64,000 nucleotides of DNA from Scalesia atractyloides (GCA_947069175.1 CAMTDV010000012.1:37046341-37110340); one strand, 5' to 3'; counted from the first letter of the stretch, positions 1 to 11,918 are shown. Translations and numbers: made by a program. Notes: generated from the letters alone by a model not told the origin.

Positions 1-68
1 TAGGATCAGAGGTTGTAGTATATTTTGGCTTTCTATCATCTGTTCTTTTGTAGGGTTCAATTCCAACA
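1..68 (-). repeat. 3' LTR of the SIRE-like element (cut by window edge)
   Basis: Bases 1-68 match 10755-10817 of the right LTR and end in the same ccaaca. The polypurine tract lies directly next to this end. About 26 bases of the LTR should lie to the left of the window. Confidence 0.85.
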
Positions 69-79
69 TCTCCCCCTAG
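69..79 (-). promoter_or_regulatory. Polypurine tract of the SIRE-like element
   Basis: On the minus strand this reads ctagggggaga and is followed at once by the LTR start TGTTGGA. This is where the plus-strand primer of a copia element is expected. Confidence 0.8.
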
Positions 80-221
80 AATAGACGATGCCAAAACAAA
101 AGCTTTATTACTGATCTTTATTCCTCATCAATGATTCCCTTATTTGTTCTTTGAATTGAAGTTCAAAGTCCAGGGCAATCATGTCATCTACATCCCTTTC
201 AAGCTCAAGATTCAGCAGGTC

Positions 222-3200
222 TTAGAGGTCTGCTGCATCCAGACCATATACATCCTCCATTCTTATCCTTTGAGCTCTACCATCTAACCTAAGCAGTGTC
301 AATTCATGGGTGTCTAAGTATGACTTCCAATTTAGAATTTTTGAGTCAGATGGTTTTCTTGGGAGTAGGGTTATTTGTGATGAGTAAGGTGACATGGGTC
401 TTCTTACAAGTGTTGAAAGTGTGGCCATAAGCTTATCACCTACGTCATCAGTATGGTATAAGATTTGGTTCTTAATCCCCTCCTTTCTTAATTCTTCATG
501 CAACCTTTGATCCTCTTCTTCCATCTGCTTTTGCCTTTTTGCTTGATTTAAGGCAGTTGTGGGTAAGACAGATGTTGAAAATGATCTTTTAGAAGCATGG
601 GTCTGTTGAGGAGCAGTGGTTGTTTGAGAATAAACGGGCTTTCTTAGGACAGAGGGATCTTTCTTTCTTAGCTCTTCCAGTCTCCTATAGGTATTGACAA
701 CTGTAGATTCAGACCACATAGCAATTTGCCTTGTTGTTCCATATTGAGCACTAACAAGTTTGGCTTTCATTCTTTTGATCTATAGAGCATGGTCTTGGCT
801 TTCAGGCTTAGCCTTTTTCTAAACAGGAGGAGTAGGCCTCTTTGAAGAATCCTTGAACATGGTATGGATTCTTTCAATTTCTTTTTTCAGCTCATTTGCA
901 GACCAGTCTTTGAATTGAGCCCTTGTTGCTTTTAAGGCTTGTGCTTCATGATATGGTCAAGGTAGTCTTCTTTCAATTCAGGATCATCAGTGGTTGGATT
1001 TTTAGACAGGGACTTACTCAAATCCTTAACAAATTCTTCAATGTTTCTCACTTTGCTCAGTTGAAATTGCAAGGATATATGTAGAGCCCTGTCATCCTTA
1101 CCCTTTGATCGATCTTTTGCTATGGTCTCAGCTTGTCTAGCCTTTAACTTCAGATATTCATCTAGATTCTTAGGCTTTCGATACCCCAGAAGAGATGGAA
1201 ATTCTCTTTGTTTTGGATCCTCTATCTTGAAGACGGCCTCTATTTCTCCTTTGACAGCAAAAAGTTCCAGAGGGTATAGGGCACCCATTGGAAGAAATGA
1301 AGATGATAAGTGCATGGTTGGTAATGAGGTTTCAAAATATGGCAGTGATGAGGATGGTTGTGAAATGGATTGTGATGATACATGGAGTGGTGATTGACTC
1401 TCTTCATCACCATCATCAACAACAAAAGTTTTCCTTTTGCGTTGGAATTTGATTTTGGGAGATGGTGGATGTACAATAATTCGAGGTGGTGTGGACAATG
1501 GTTCGGTTAATGTGGAAATGTAATTAGGGTAGTGGTTTGAGAAACACCTGTTGGAACATCTGTTGTTCCAACATATGCTGTCACAACATCTGTCCTAACA
1601 TTTGTTGGGTTTATCTGGACAGAGGATACAACAGCAGTAGCTTCAGCAGGTGTTGTAGAAGAGATGACAGTTGGTTGTCTTGCTTTTCTTGTAGACTTTC
1701 TTTGTCTTGAAATACCAGCATCTTCTTTTTCCAACTGTTTGGCTTTTTCTTCTTCAATGAGCATTAAAGCTTTAGCTTCAAGTGTATCTTGTCTCTTCTA
1801 CTTCTCAACAACAATCTTTTCAGCTTCTTTGTTTAGGGTCTCATCAATCCATTTTCACAAAGTTGCCTCGGATGCTTCAGCGGTGCTAGCAATGGTTTCT
1901 GGCTGTTGTTGCACGTTTGATTTAACAGTTGAATCAGGTTGCAACTTTCTCAAGTTATCTTTCTCTCTCTTTTAGCATCATCTTCTATGTCATCTTGAAG
2001 AATAATAACCGAGGCAGAGCCAATAGTTTTCAGCAAATGGTCTTTGATGGCTTTAATGTCTGCTTGTGTATCTTTGTATCTAGCCTCGACCATATTTCTG
2101 ATCAATTTCATCTGGGTTTCATGCTGAATGTCTGCTAATTGTCTCTGAGCTAGGATAATTAGATGAACAACTTTCCATAGCTCATCAACATTTTGAGTTG
2201 GGGATGGTTGATGTTTAGAATTTTGAAGCACTTGTTTTATCATAGATTTGATTTCATCAATAGATGATTCCATGGTATTGATTCTCTTCGTCAATTCTTG
2301 GTATTTTAAGTTATCACCTAAGTGAATAGGATCATCTAAATTCCTACCAGAGGTAGTTGTATTTGGAACATCAACATGAGGAATCTCAATGTTTTCAGAA
2401 CCAAATACCCCTTGTTCTTGGTACTGGGGACTTCCAACTGGTTCAACGGATACAATTGTAGCCTCAACAGTTGTTGCCTTCAAGGAAGTCTTATGTATGT
2501 AACCACTGTCCAACTGAGCCACTGTTGTAGCAGCAGTTATAGTAGTTGCTTTACTTGAACTACCACCAAGAGTTACATGTAACTCATGAGGTGTAGCCTC
2601 CTCAACTGTTTCTGGGTTGGATAATTGAGTTTTCTTAGATTCAGTCAATGATGGAGTTAAACTCTTAGTGATAGGTGAATGAGAGGTACTGCTTTAATCT
2701 AAGTTTTCTGAATAGCTTGAAATAGGGGTAAGAATGTGGAAGGAATTTGAGAGATGGGTAGTGGAGTAGAAAAAGACATAGCCCTGGGAAAGGTGCTTGA
2801 GAACAGATGTTCAAGTAAATCATCTGCCTCATAGTATGGTAACCTTGTGCTTACAACTTGTTCCTTTTGTGAGGAAACAAGAGGAGCTGAGGTTGGTGGA
2901 GATCTTTGGACCATCTGCTGTGAGGAAGTAGCAGCAATGGTTTCATGTGACTTTGCTACTGTCACATGTAAAACATCTAGGATCTCATCTTCCGGAGTTA
3001 CCGTTTTGGGTTGTTCGGTGGGCTTTTTAGATTGGGAGGGTTTCTTTTTGGGTTTTTCTGGTGGGGGTTGCATAGCACTGGTTGTAGTGCCATGTTCACC
3101 AGGAGCAGTGGACTCAACAACAGAAGAAGGAGAAGTAGATGTGGTTGTAGTTAAAATTTGCTCGGTCTCTGTTACTTTGGTTTTTAAAACCTTAGGCTTT

Positions 3201-3826
3201 TGAGTTGAGAGTCTAGTAAAAGTTTCATGTTTAAGGCTGCCAACTTCACAGATGACACCTTGTTGAAAATCCATTGTAGAAACTTGTTTTTGTAAATAGA
3301 AACTCAACAACCTAGGGTGTATTAGAAAAACTTTACCCTTTTTAATATTGTTAAAATTTGCAACCAAGTCAGAACAATACATAGGAAATGTTAAATTTTA
3401 ATTTGTTAAAATAGCATAACCTAGGTACTTTATGTTTAAAGGTATTTCGTTAAAAGCTGTTGTCTTGGCTGACAAACATAAGAAAAGTGTATGGAAAAAG
3501 AATTTCATGTCAGCGGGAAATTCAGGTTTAAAAATGTTAGTACCTGTCTGTTGACCTCCATAACCATGCTCAATGAATTCAGCATGTAAATCTTTCTTTG
3601 GGAAAGAAGTGGGGTCATCTAGGTCATTAAGACCAAATGTGGTGGAGATAGTAGATGGAGAAATTTGGACAAGTGACTGCCTAATCTTTGACGTAATGGC
3701 GAAAGGCTTTTTGTTTTGAATCTCGACTTCAGCATTTACCCAAAATTTTCTGAGGGTGTCTAGATATATTGGAGCCTTGGCCAGTAACACATCCTTGTAT
3801 GATGATGTTTGTAGAAAATCAATCAT
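222..3826 (-). pseudogene. Extra ORF after pol (SIRE-type ORF3, envelope-like position), broken
   Basis: One long coding region read from 3826 leftwards, about 1,200 codons, now in pieces: 3826-2699 with one in-frame TAA at 3398-3400, 2648-1950, about 1950-1507, 1498-932 and 770-222. The N-terminal part (MIDFLQTSS..., about 140 residues) is a globular domain of a type I know from retroelement ORFs in Asteraceae. The middle is rich in Thr/Ser/Pro and the rest is charged and probably coiled-coil (2250-1950, 1760-1690, 770-500). I see no convincing signal peptide or membrane anchor, so the envelope label reflects position only; the function is unknown. The breaks look like ordinary decay. Confidence 0.65.
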
Positions 3827-4488
3827 GGAGTGAAAAGCAGTATTATTATTTTTTTTTCGAGTATAGGAAGGTAGTTGTGGGGAGTTTTGATGATGAGATT
3901 CATGATGGAAGAGTGATTATTGAGGGTTTGGAAAAAGATGAGAGTAATGGAGATTTTGATGGAGAAGTTTTTGAAATCGAAACGACAAGTGGAACTCTGT
4001 TTGGATGAAACAGGGTTTATAAAGTGAAAAGTGAATGCTGACGTGGTAGCGGTTTCCAAAAGATCTGATGGTGATCCTCTGTGCATGTGTAAACTCTGTT
4101 GGATAATGGAAGACAGTTGTTTGGAAACCTCTGTTGGATACCAGCAGTGGTTCTAAACAGAGGAATGATCAGTGGTGATTTTACACTATTAAGAATAGAT
4201 GATCAGTGGATTGGGAAAACAGTGGTTTTACCAACAGTGGATGTAGAACAGAGAATACACTTTCAGCAACGGATAGATTTGCACACCAAGCAGAGGTTTG
4301 GAGAAACAGTGGTTATGAGTAGACTTTTAGAGATTTATTGAAAAAATTCATTTTTAGCTATTTTAAGGTTGGGTTTTTGTCTTTCTGAAAACATTTTAAT
4401 GCTATGTATTCATGGAACATAAATGCTTGTTTTTATTTCATGTTTAGCATACGAATTCTAGAGATCAGACTTTCAAAAATAGATGTAT
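3827..4488 (-). other. Spacer between pol and ORF3, rich in short repeated words
   Basis: No domain is visible. Between about 4085 and 4330 the words cagtgg(tt), cagagg and ctgttgga recur every 20-40 bases. The same words occur elsewhere in this element and, in part, in its LTR (cagaggttg). Confidence 0.5.
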
Positions 4489-5250
4489 CTAATGCTTTGT
4501 TAGAACATCTGCCAGTTGATCTTTAGTTGGAACATGATGTAGAGAAATCAAACCTTTTTCATAGCAATCCCTCACAAAGTGATATCTGATGTCAATGTGC
4601 TTTGTGGTAGAATGAGATACTGGATTTTTTATAGTGTTTTCAGCTGCTTGACTATCTAACATGAGAGGAGTCTTTAAAGCAGTTACACAAAAATCCAATA
4701 GTTGATTTTGAAGCTATAGGAGTTGAGCAGTGTAGTTTGCAGTAGCAATATACTCAGCCTCTACTGTGGATGTTGATACGGCAGCTTGCTTTTTGCTCTG
4801 CTAAGACACTAAGCAATTGCCTTGGAATTCATAGCCTCCTGAAGTTGACTTCCTTGTGGTGTGACATCCAGCAAAATCACTGTCTGAACAACCTGAAAGC
4901 TCACTATTTCCATTAGCTGTATACCAGATACCAAGCTTGGGGCACCTTTTATGTATCTGAATATCCTTTTTACAAGCAATGAGATTGGACTTCCTAGGTG
5001 CTGACTGGGATCTGGCTCAAACACATGTTGCAAACATGATGACTGGCCTTGATGCAATTAGGTATAATAAAGAACCTATCATGCTTCTATAAAGAGTTTG
5101 ATTAACCAAGTCATCTTTGTCATCAACAGTGACAAGCTTGGTGGTTGCTATGGGTGTGCTATATGGTTTACAATCATTCATATCAACTTTTGTAAGTAGT
5201 TCTTTGACATACTTTGATGAATAATTGCTTTACTTGAAGACCAAGAAAGC
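4489..5250 (-). pseudogene. copia RNase H domain, broken
   Basis: Read leftwards from about 5250. The piece 5057-4809 has the LVSGIQLMEIVSFQV-type middle of copia RNase H in a shifted frame. The piece 4698-4489 has the conserved C-terminus (STTKHIDIRYHFVRDCYEKG, then DQLADVLTKH). RNase H removes the RNA template during reverse transcription. It follows RT directly, as in all copia pols. At least two frameshifts separate the pieces. Confidence 0.8.
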
Positions 5251-5271
5251 ATTGGAGCTCACCCATTGCAC

Positions 5272-6012
5272 TCATTCAAACTCTACTTCCATGAGTTGTC
5301 TAGACTCTTCACATATAATAGTGCATGTGGATCCAAAAATGATGTCATCCACATAAATTTGGATAAGCATCAAATCCTTTCCTCTCCATTTCAAAAATAA
5401 AGTTGATATTTTACCCCTTCTAAAACCAATGGATAAGAGAAAGGTGGAAAGAGTTTCATACCAAGCTCTTAGTGCTTGTTTCAAGCCATACAAAGCTTTG
5501 CTAAACTTGTAGACATGGTCAAGATAAAATGCATCTTTAAAGCCAGAAGGTTTACAAACATATACCTTTTCTTTGATCTTACCATACAAGAATGCACTTT
5601 TGATATCCATTTGAAACACCTTGATGTGGTGGTTGGCAACAAAGTCTAAGAACAGTCTGATAGCTTCTAATCTTGCTACTGGACCAAAAGTTTCATCATA
5701 GTCAATGCCTTCTTCCTGACTATAACCTTGAACCACAAGCCTAGCTTTATTCTTGACAACAATACCCCTTTCATCTGTTTTGTTTTTGAAGACCCATTTG
5801 TGCCATTTGGACATACATCCTTTGGCAATGGTACAAGTTCCCATACTTGTTGTCTTTTGAATTGAAGGAGCTCTTCTTGCATGGCTTCTACCCAACTGTT
5901 GTCTTTTAGTGCCTCTTGGTACTTGATAGGTTGTGTAAGAGATAGGAAACCAACAAACAGATAAATGTTTTGGGATGACTTCTAGTGAGCACCCCTTCAT
6001 TGATGTTGCCAA
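5272..6012 (-). pseudogene. copia reverse transcriptase domain, broken
   Basis: A 246-codon open stretch covers most of the RVT_2-type domain. It has the ARLVVQGYSQEEGIDYDETF and PVARLEAIRLFL blocks, FQMDIKSAFLYGKI with the first catalytic Asp, KALYGLKQALRAWYE, and IQIYVDDIIFGS with the YVDD active site. The frame of the first third is displaced: MQEELLQFKRQQVWELVPLP lies in another frame at 5882-5820. Synthesis of cDNA from element RNA is the family role. The domain is otherwise well kept, though the copy as a whole is inactive. Confidence 0.9.
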
Positions 6013-6856
6013 TGATTAGATTAGATGTATGGTTTTTAAGGTATATTAGATCTCCCTTATATGGAATAATGGCATTTTCAAGTAAAGGCTGCAGATGAGA
6101 ATCATCTGAGCTAACATCTGTTGGCAATTTTGAAGAGCCAACATCTGTTTGAAATGGAGGTGGAGGTATTGAGAGAGAGGTGTGAAAACATGATGACTTT
6201 TATCCAAAGTGGGTGGACTTTTATCAACAGAGGTTATATTTGATGAGATGGCAAAAGATTGAGGATTAATAGTGGTTGATCCAGTAGTGGCCGAGTTTTC
6301 ACAGTTGTTAATAACATTTGTTCCTCTGATTGTGGAAGTGACTTTATATTGTTGAATCACAATGTCATATCTATAGTCTTGTTGCGGAGACTATGATGTA
6401 CCTGCAGGGTCAGTCTTGACAGACACAGCTTCAAAAGTAAATTTGTTTAAATCAAAAAGTTCTACAGGATTTGCTAGGATTTTTAATGAAGAAAGTTCAT
6501 TGAACTTAATATTCAAGGTCACTTCCACATACCTAGTCCTTGAATTGAAGGCTCTGTAGGCTTTAGTAGTGGTTGAGTATCCCAATAAATAACAACATTC
6601 TACACTGGCTGCAAATTTTGAAATTGAATCTTTTAGATTTAAAATGAAGCATGGGCAACCAAAGATTTTAAAGTATGAGATCAGTGGTTTGATCTTGAAC
6701 AGAGTTTAATAAGTAGTGGATTGATGCCTAGGGTTGATAAAAACTCTGTTTTGAACATATCAAGCAGTGTTTACAGCCTCTGCCCAAAAGGACAAGGGTA
6801 AACCAGAGTCTGAAACCATAGTTCTAGCAGCTTCAATTAAAGTTCTATTTTTCCTT
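6013..6856 (-). pseudogene. copia integrase C-terminal part and linker, broken
   Basis: Read leftwards. The piece 6585-6391 contains GYSTTTKAYRAFNSRTRYVE, the block that follows the integrase core in copia pol (SKAYRVFN-type). The piece 6360-6046 is a low-complexity linker leading to RT. On the minus strand, 6885-6780 encodes the catalytic-Glu region in a shifted frame (ending ...SGLPLSFWAEAVNTA). Stops and shifts are frequent. Confidence 0.65.
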
Positions 6857-7165
6857 TCAACCACCCCATTTTGTTCTGGTGTTCTTGGAATGCTGTATTG
6901 CCTTACAATTTCTTTTGCACACAAAACTCATCCAACTCCTTATTTTTAAACTCTGGGCCTTGTAAGTCCTGAATAATTTTACTAGCAGGTCAAATTGCTT
7001 TTCAACTTGTTTCACAAATCCCTGCAAGATACCTGCAGTCTCATCCTTGGAGTGCAAAAAGTAAGTCCAAGTAAACCTAGAAAAATCATCAACAGTAACA
7101 AGGCAATACCTTTTTTGTTTAAGGCTCATGATTTTTATAGGGCCAAACAAGTCCATATGTAACAA
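6857..7165 (-). pseudogene. copia integrase core, broken
   Basis: The minus-strand piece begins LLHMDLFGPIKIMS and continues VTVDDFSRFTWTYFLHSKDE, the first catalytic Asp region of the rve domain. A frameshift near 6970 then displaces the second Asp region (GPEFKNKELDEFC, visible in the next frame). Integrase inserts the cDNA into host DNA. It lies between GAG-pre-integrase and RT, as expected for copia. Confidence 0.85.
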
Positions 7166-7229
7166 TTGTAAGCATTGACTTGTTTTGGACTCACAATAGG
7201 CTTGTATGAACTTTTATGTTGTTTGCCTT

Positions 7230-7562
7230 TTAAACAAGAAACAAAATGTTCATCTCTTGTGAAAAGTTTTGTGGTAGACCACTTACAAGGCCTTGTTTAG
7301 AGAGTGTGGTGATAGTTGTCAGACTTGTGTGCCCAAGTCTTTTATGCCATAATTTTGTCTCTTTGTTAGAGGCAGCTGAGAACAGATAGGCATCAGTCAT
7401 TGGATTATCCTTCAACATATCAACCACATACACATTGCCACTCCTATGAGCAACAAGTTGTGCTTTGCTCTCAGCTATGATTTGATCAATCTTTTTAACC
7501 ACTTCTGGCCCAACAATCTGACAAGTTTTCTTAGTGAAGAATGACCCATACTTGTCACTCAT
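7230..7562 (-). pseudogene. GAG-pre-integrase domain (copia)
   Basis: The piece ends with LWHKRLGHTSLTTITTLSKQ and GLVSGLP, the classic LWH(R/K)RLGH motif just upstream of the integrase zinc finger. Upstream residues (MSDKYGSFFTKK...) are the protease-to-integrase linker. The frame ends in a stop at 7230, before the second Cys pair. Confidence 0.85.
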
Positions 7563-7588
7563 TTGTGAAACACTAAGAAGATTAAATT

Positions 7589-7804
7589 TCAGATTGTCAA
7601 TAAGATTGACATTTTCAATTTGAGTTTCCCAGCCTGAACAGTTCCTAACCCAAGCACCTTCCCTTTTGAATTATTACCAAAGGATATATCACCCTCTCCA
7701 TGAGCCATGAAATCTTTAAGAAGGGCTCTACATCCTGTCATGTGCCTAGAGCCTCCACTATCTACATACCATAGACTATCAAGGCAAGTAGAAGCTCCCT
7801 GCAC
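7589..7804 (-). pseudogene. copia aspartic protease, N-terminal half
   Basis: Contains WYVDSGGSRHMTG with the DSG catalytic triad of retrotransposon aspartic proteases, then ISFGNNSKGKVLGLGTV. The protease cuts the Gag-Pol polyprotein. The frame is interrupted after about 70 codons, short of the usual domain length, and continues displaced towards 7562. Confidence 0.85.
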
Positions 7805-7913
7805 AGTGGTAGTTAATTAGTTTATGTGGGTTTCCAAAGACAAAATGGCTTTGGAATGGGTCACAAACATGTCAGTCTCAAATTAGAAGAATGGTCAGTG
7901 TTTGAATAGATCT

Positions 7914-10308
7914 TTATAACATCTGTTGAGACCCATCTCCTACCAAATGATAGTAACCATGAGGATGCCTATTTACTCTTGGTTTTGAGGGCCTTTTGTA
8001 ACCCTCATAACTAAGAGGTACCTTTTGGTAAATTGGTTGGCCATATCCTCTTGGGTACTGGTTGGCAGGTGGTGCATCTGTTACCTGCACCTCTCTGGGA
8101 GCAGAGGTTTTGTGCAGTGCTTTGGTAACAGGTGTTTCAACAGGCACAAAGGTCTGTTTAGACTTTCCTTTTGAAGTAATAGTCTTTGAACTCTCTAGGG
8201 CTTTGGATTTATGTTTATTCTTTTTCACATCAAAGTTTTTGAGATAAATACATTCTTGAGTTTTATGATTTGTTTTATTACAAATTGTGCAGTTTGGGGA
8301 ATCAATAATCACACTTGTTTGTTAATGTCATAAGCTTTTAGAAGAAAACAGTTTTTGGTAACATGGTTCTTCTTTTCACAGAAATCACAAAACAAGTTTT
8401 TGATCTTTTCTTTCTTTTTCACTTTATCAGACTTTTTGTCAGTAGATGTTGTAACATCTGCTAGTAAATCTGTTATGGGAATGATTCTTGCTTTTGGTGC
8501 TTTGACACCTTCAATGGTTGAAAAATCCATTGGCTTGAAATTTTTAAGGATGTCACATTCATCAGACCATGTTGGTTTAAATTGATAATTTTCAACTTCC
8601 TCGAAAGTTGAGGATCCCTCATGTCTTTCTAAAACAATTTTGTTTCCATTTTTGTCAGTGACCTTGATTTCTTGACCAGATAGATTTTTTGGAACAATTT
8701 CAACCATACCAGAACCATTTCCAGTAACATTTTCAGAAACTTGGTCATTTTTCTTGAATCCTATGCCAAATTTTTTGTTACTTTTGACCTGGTTTTCTAG
8801 CAAAATCTCATAACCTTTATAGGATTCCACCCATTTTTCACAAGTGACTTAGGTGGATTCTAACTCCTTTTTGCAAACCTGATATTTTTCTATCGTAGTT
8901 TGGAGTTGATCCTTGGTTATGCTGGCTTCATGTTTTAAGATGCTGATTTCAGATTCTTTTTCAAACAATTTATTTTTTTAGCTCTTTTGAAAGCTTTTCA
9001 AACTTCAATTCATCATCTAAAATCTTGTTCCTAAGGTTTTCATTCACTTCTTTTATGTTAGCAAAAGTTATGTTGCATTTATCTGAACATATATCTTTTA
9101 AGAGCTGAAGAGATACCTTAGTAGCAGCCATCATGGCACAATCATATTCACCTTCACAAACACTAGCATTCCATGGGTTAGACAGAGGTTTCAAATCTTT
9201 ATCAAGACTTTCTTTTGTAACAACTGTTTCATCATGAACATTAGACACAACAGATTTAGACTCCACTTCCTCAAATTCAACACCCTCAACTATAGACTCT
9301 AATGCCATAAAGCAAAATTCATTTTGTTTCTTTTTAGTGTCAGCAATTAGAGCAAAGTTTTCATCAGTCAGATCCTCAGGCAAGCTACTCCAATCAACAA
9401 AGCCCTGAGTAAAGAAGCTTTGTTGATTAACTTCTGCCTGAGCAGTGGTTTGAGTAACTTGTTGTGCAGGTTGCATTTGAACCTGAGGAGCTGGTGCTTG
9501 AACATATTGAATTTGAGGAACAATGGTTTGAGCATATTGTACAGGAACAGTGGTAGTAGGGTGTGCAAAATGAGCAATGTTTTGCATACGAGGACCAGGG
9601 TATATTGGGAATAACGGATAGTGTTTTGAGTGTTTTGAGATCTAAGGCTAGGATGTGTGATAATTGGTTCAGATGTTTCAGACCTACATTCCATGCAAAA
9701 TGACCTAGCCTATTACACTTGAAACATTTAATTTTGACTTATCCAGCCCAACTTTTAGCCCCCCATGCAACCCTGGAAACTTTCTACTAGTTCTCTTGTA
9801 ATACTTGTTATCCCTAACACTTAATAGAGCCAACTGGTGCAAAATATCCGTCTCTTCTAAATCTGAAGGGTCAAAATGTTGAAGGTTATTCAACTCAACG
9901 CATAAGTTATCAGAAGTTTGGCTTCTCCCCATTAGCAGCAAATGCATAACTAGGTGTGTAAGGGTCGGAGTTGAAATTACCAACAGAAGTTATATCAATG
10001 AAATAATCATAACTTTGATCCTTACTACTGCCAGTGACTTCTTCTTGGCCAAAAAGTGTTGTACTACCAAATGCATAGTCATCAGCCACCTTGCCAGATT
10101 CTTGTAGCTTCTTTTTCTGGTTCAACTCTCTCTCATAAGTGAGGAGCCTACCATGAAGGTGTGTTAGACTCATTTCTTTAAATCCAACTGAATTTTTGAT
10201 CACTTCCTCAGTTCCCCGGAATTGTTCTTTTAAAGCATCCCATAATTCCTTTGCACTGTTGTAATGCAACATGCCAGAATAGACATCGTTTGGCAGTGCA
10301 GCGGCCAC
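7914..10308 (-). pseudogene. copia gag, in several pieces, with three CCHC-type knuckles
   Basis: Read leftwards from 10308: 10308-9910 has a UBN2-type gag segment (SAKELWDALKEQFRGTEE, MSLTHLHGRLLTYERELNQ). Near 9720 there is a decayed knuckle (CFKCNRLGH, last Cys lost). 9587-8970 is Gln/Thr rich, then coiled-coil. 8830-8309 has CDFCEKKNHVTKNC and 8312-7914 has CTICNKTNHKTQEC, both CX2CX4HX4C. Gag forms the virus-like particle and binds RNA through the knuckles. Three knuckles spread over a long gag are more than the single one in typical copia. At least four frameshifts or stops break it. The extreme N-terminus (10531-10313) is displaced. Confidence 0.8.
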
Positions 10309-10714
10309 TATGCTAAATGCCTTTACATCTAGCTCGATTTTTTGGAAATCTTGCTCGGAATAATTTCAGGATTCTTTGGTACTTGGACTTTAGGGTCCTC
10401 AGTATTATTGGAACATGAAGTCTAAAGATGACCGACTTCCAACAACCGGTGTTTTGCTGAGCAAGGACATGACCCATCCGTCTTTGCCTGGTATTATACT
10501 CAGATCTGACAAGGATCAGTGGTTTAAACATGTTGCCAGTGTTATGAGGATCTTATGAAGTGTGTGACATTCTGATTGTTTACAAATAGATTTTGTTTAA
10601 AAACTTTGAAAATTTAATTAAACTCTATTTTCAATAAAAATGAACAAAACGAATTAGCAGAAGAGCTGATCTATTCAAATCAAATTGATTGTTAAATCAA
10701 ATTCAATTGACCAA

Positions 10715-10726
10715 GCTCTGATACCA
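10715..10726 (-). promoter_or_regulatory. Primer binding site (initiator tRNA-Met)
   Basis: The minus strand reads TGGTATCAGAGC two bases after the LTR end TAACA. This is the standard copia primer site complementary to the 3' end of initiator tRNA-Met. Confidence 0.92.
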
Positions 10727-10728
10727 AT

Positions 10729-10817
10729 TGTTAGGATCTGAGTTTTATTATTATTAGGATCAGAGGTTGTAGTATATTTTGGCTTTCTATCATCTGTTCT
10801 TTTGTAAGGTTCCAACA
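10729..10817 (-). repeat. 5' LTR of the SIRE-like element, only 89 bp
   Basis: On the minus strand it runs from TGTTGGAACC to ATCCTAACA. One end abuts the primer binding site and the other abuts Athila-1 LTR sequence at exactly the point where homology to 31661 resumes. The copy at 1-68 abuts the polypurine tract. Both functional borders are present, so the short length is not an alignment artefact. Confidence 0.85.
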
Positions 10818-11918
10818 CTCCGGATTTCAGATTCACAATAAACTTCAGTTACTGTTTGATTGTTTACAATCACGTAGACATAATTGTGTAATCTGATTAA
10901 GTGATTGTCATTATCGAATGACTACCTATTTCAGTTCTAAACAACAGGAGGTTATCATGTAAACAATCAATTGGAATTACCAACCCTAAACCTTATCAAA
11001 TAGATCCCAATTACTAGAAATCTCGGGAATTGAATGCGTTCGAATAAATAATTAAATAAAACCAAGCGTCTACAATTCAACTAATTAAACTCAATGGTAA
11101 AAAGCATCGAATGCTTAGATTACAAAGTTCAACACAATCGTAAACACATAACTTAGTTCACTTACAAGAATCTTCCACCCGGAGGAAACCATAAACGATT
11201 AGCCGCTCATGTTGGTCTCGTGATCTTCAAAGGCTCGAATGACGGTTGAATTCATCATCACAACTGTTAATTCGGTGGAAAGTATGATGATTGGAGGTAA
11301 AAAGGTCCCAAAAGTCGCTGCTTTGCTCCATAATTTCGTCCCAAAAGAAGAAGATACCATGATTAGGGTTAAAAACTCTCTTTTATACCTTGAAATACAT
11401 GCTGCGCGTTTTTCCGGAATTCAGAGTGTAAGCTACAGTCTAAGACCGTAAGCTATGGTCCAGACTTCCTGTTCCTTCATTGTTTCACCTATCGTAACCT
11501 ACGGGTTAAGACTGTAGGTTACGATGCCAAGTTGTTGTTGGTTTGTTACCTATTTGGTCAAACCGTAATCTACGGTAACAATACCGTAGGCTACGTCGCA
11601 TGTCATAATCTCATAGTTGGCTGCATTTCATCTTTCAGTTAATGATCGGAAGGCCCCTAGACTTCATTCTTTCTCTTTTGTCGTGATCCCAAGATATCTT
11701 TGACACCAAAACAAGTCCCAATCAATGTAATTTGCCTCAATTATCATTCACGAGTACTCCATTTAATCTCAACACAGTCCAACTTCCCCGAATTAAGTAA
11801 TTAATCCTACAAAACCATAATTTCTTACAGTTATCACATTCAAAGCATGTAATCGCATAAAACAAACTAAAACTCATAAGATAAACACTTTAAGACTCGG
11901 GTTTCACCCTCTCCATCA
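10818..11918 (-). repeat. 3' LTR of Athila-1 (interrupted by the SIRE-like element)
   Basis: Matches 31661-32659 end to end, with a roughly 80-bp segment near 11300-11380 that the other LTR lacks. It contains six copies of a CGTA(N)3TACG-type word between 11428 and 11596. Confidence 0.88.

Larger units (their letters stand above)
1..10817 (-). mobile_element. SIRE-like Ty1/copia element with very short LTRs (left end off-window)
   Basis: On the minus strand the order is LTR (10817-10729), primer binding site, gag, protease, integrase, RT, RNase H, a long extra ORF, polypurine tract and a second LTR that runs off the left edge. This is the Ty1/copia domain order, and the ORF after pol is typical of the SIRE/Maximus group. 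Homology to the Athila-1 LTR resumes at exactly 10818 (matching 31661), so the right end is fixed to the base. Every coding part carries stops or frameshifts, so the copy is dead. The lineage name is an inference from the layout. Confidence 0.85.

Noticed and set aside
1122..1397. Plus-strand ORFs in the left 10 kb
   Set aside because: They lie opposite the element's own coding strand, have biased composition and no recognisable domains.
222..3826. A host gene on the minus strand
   Set aside because: It lies between copia RNase H and the polypurine tract of the same element, and carries stops and frameshifts.
5272..6012. Integrated pararetrovirus
   Set aside because: RT is of the copia type (YVDD, RVT_2 blocks), follows integrase, and the element has LTRs; no movement or coat protein genes are seen.
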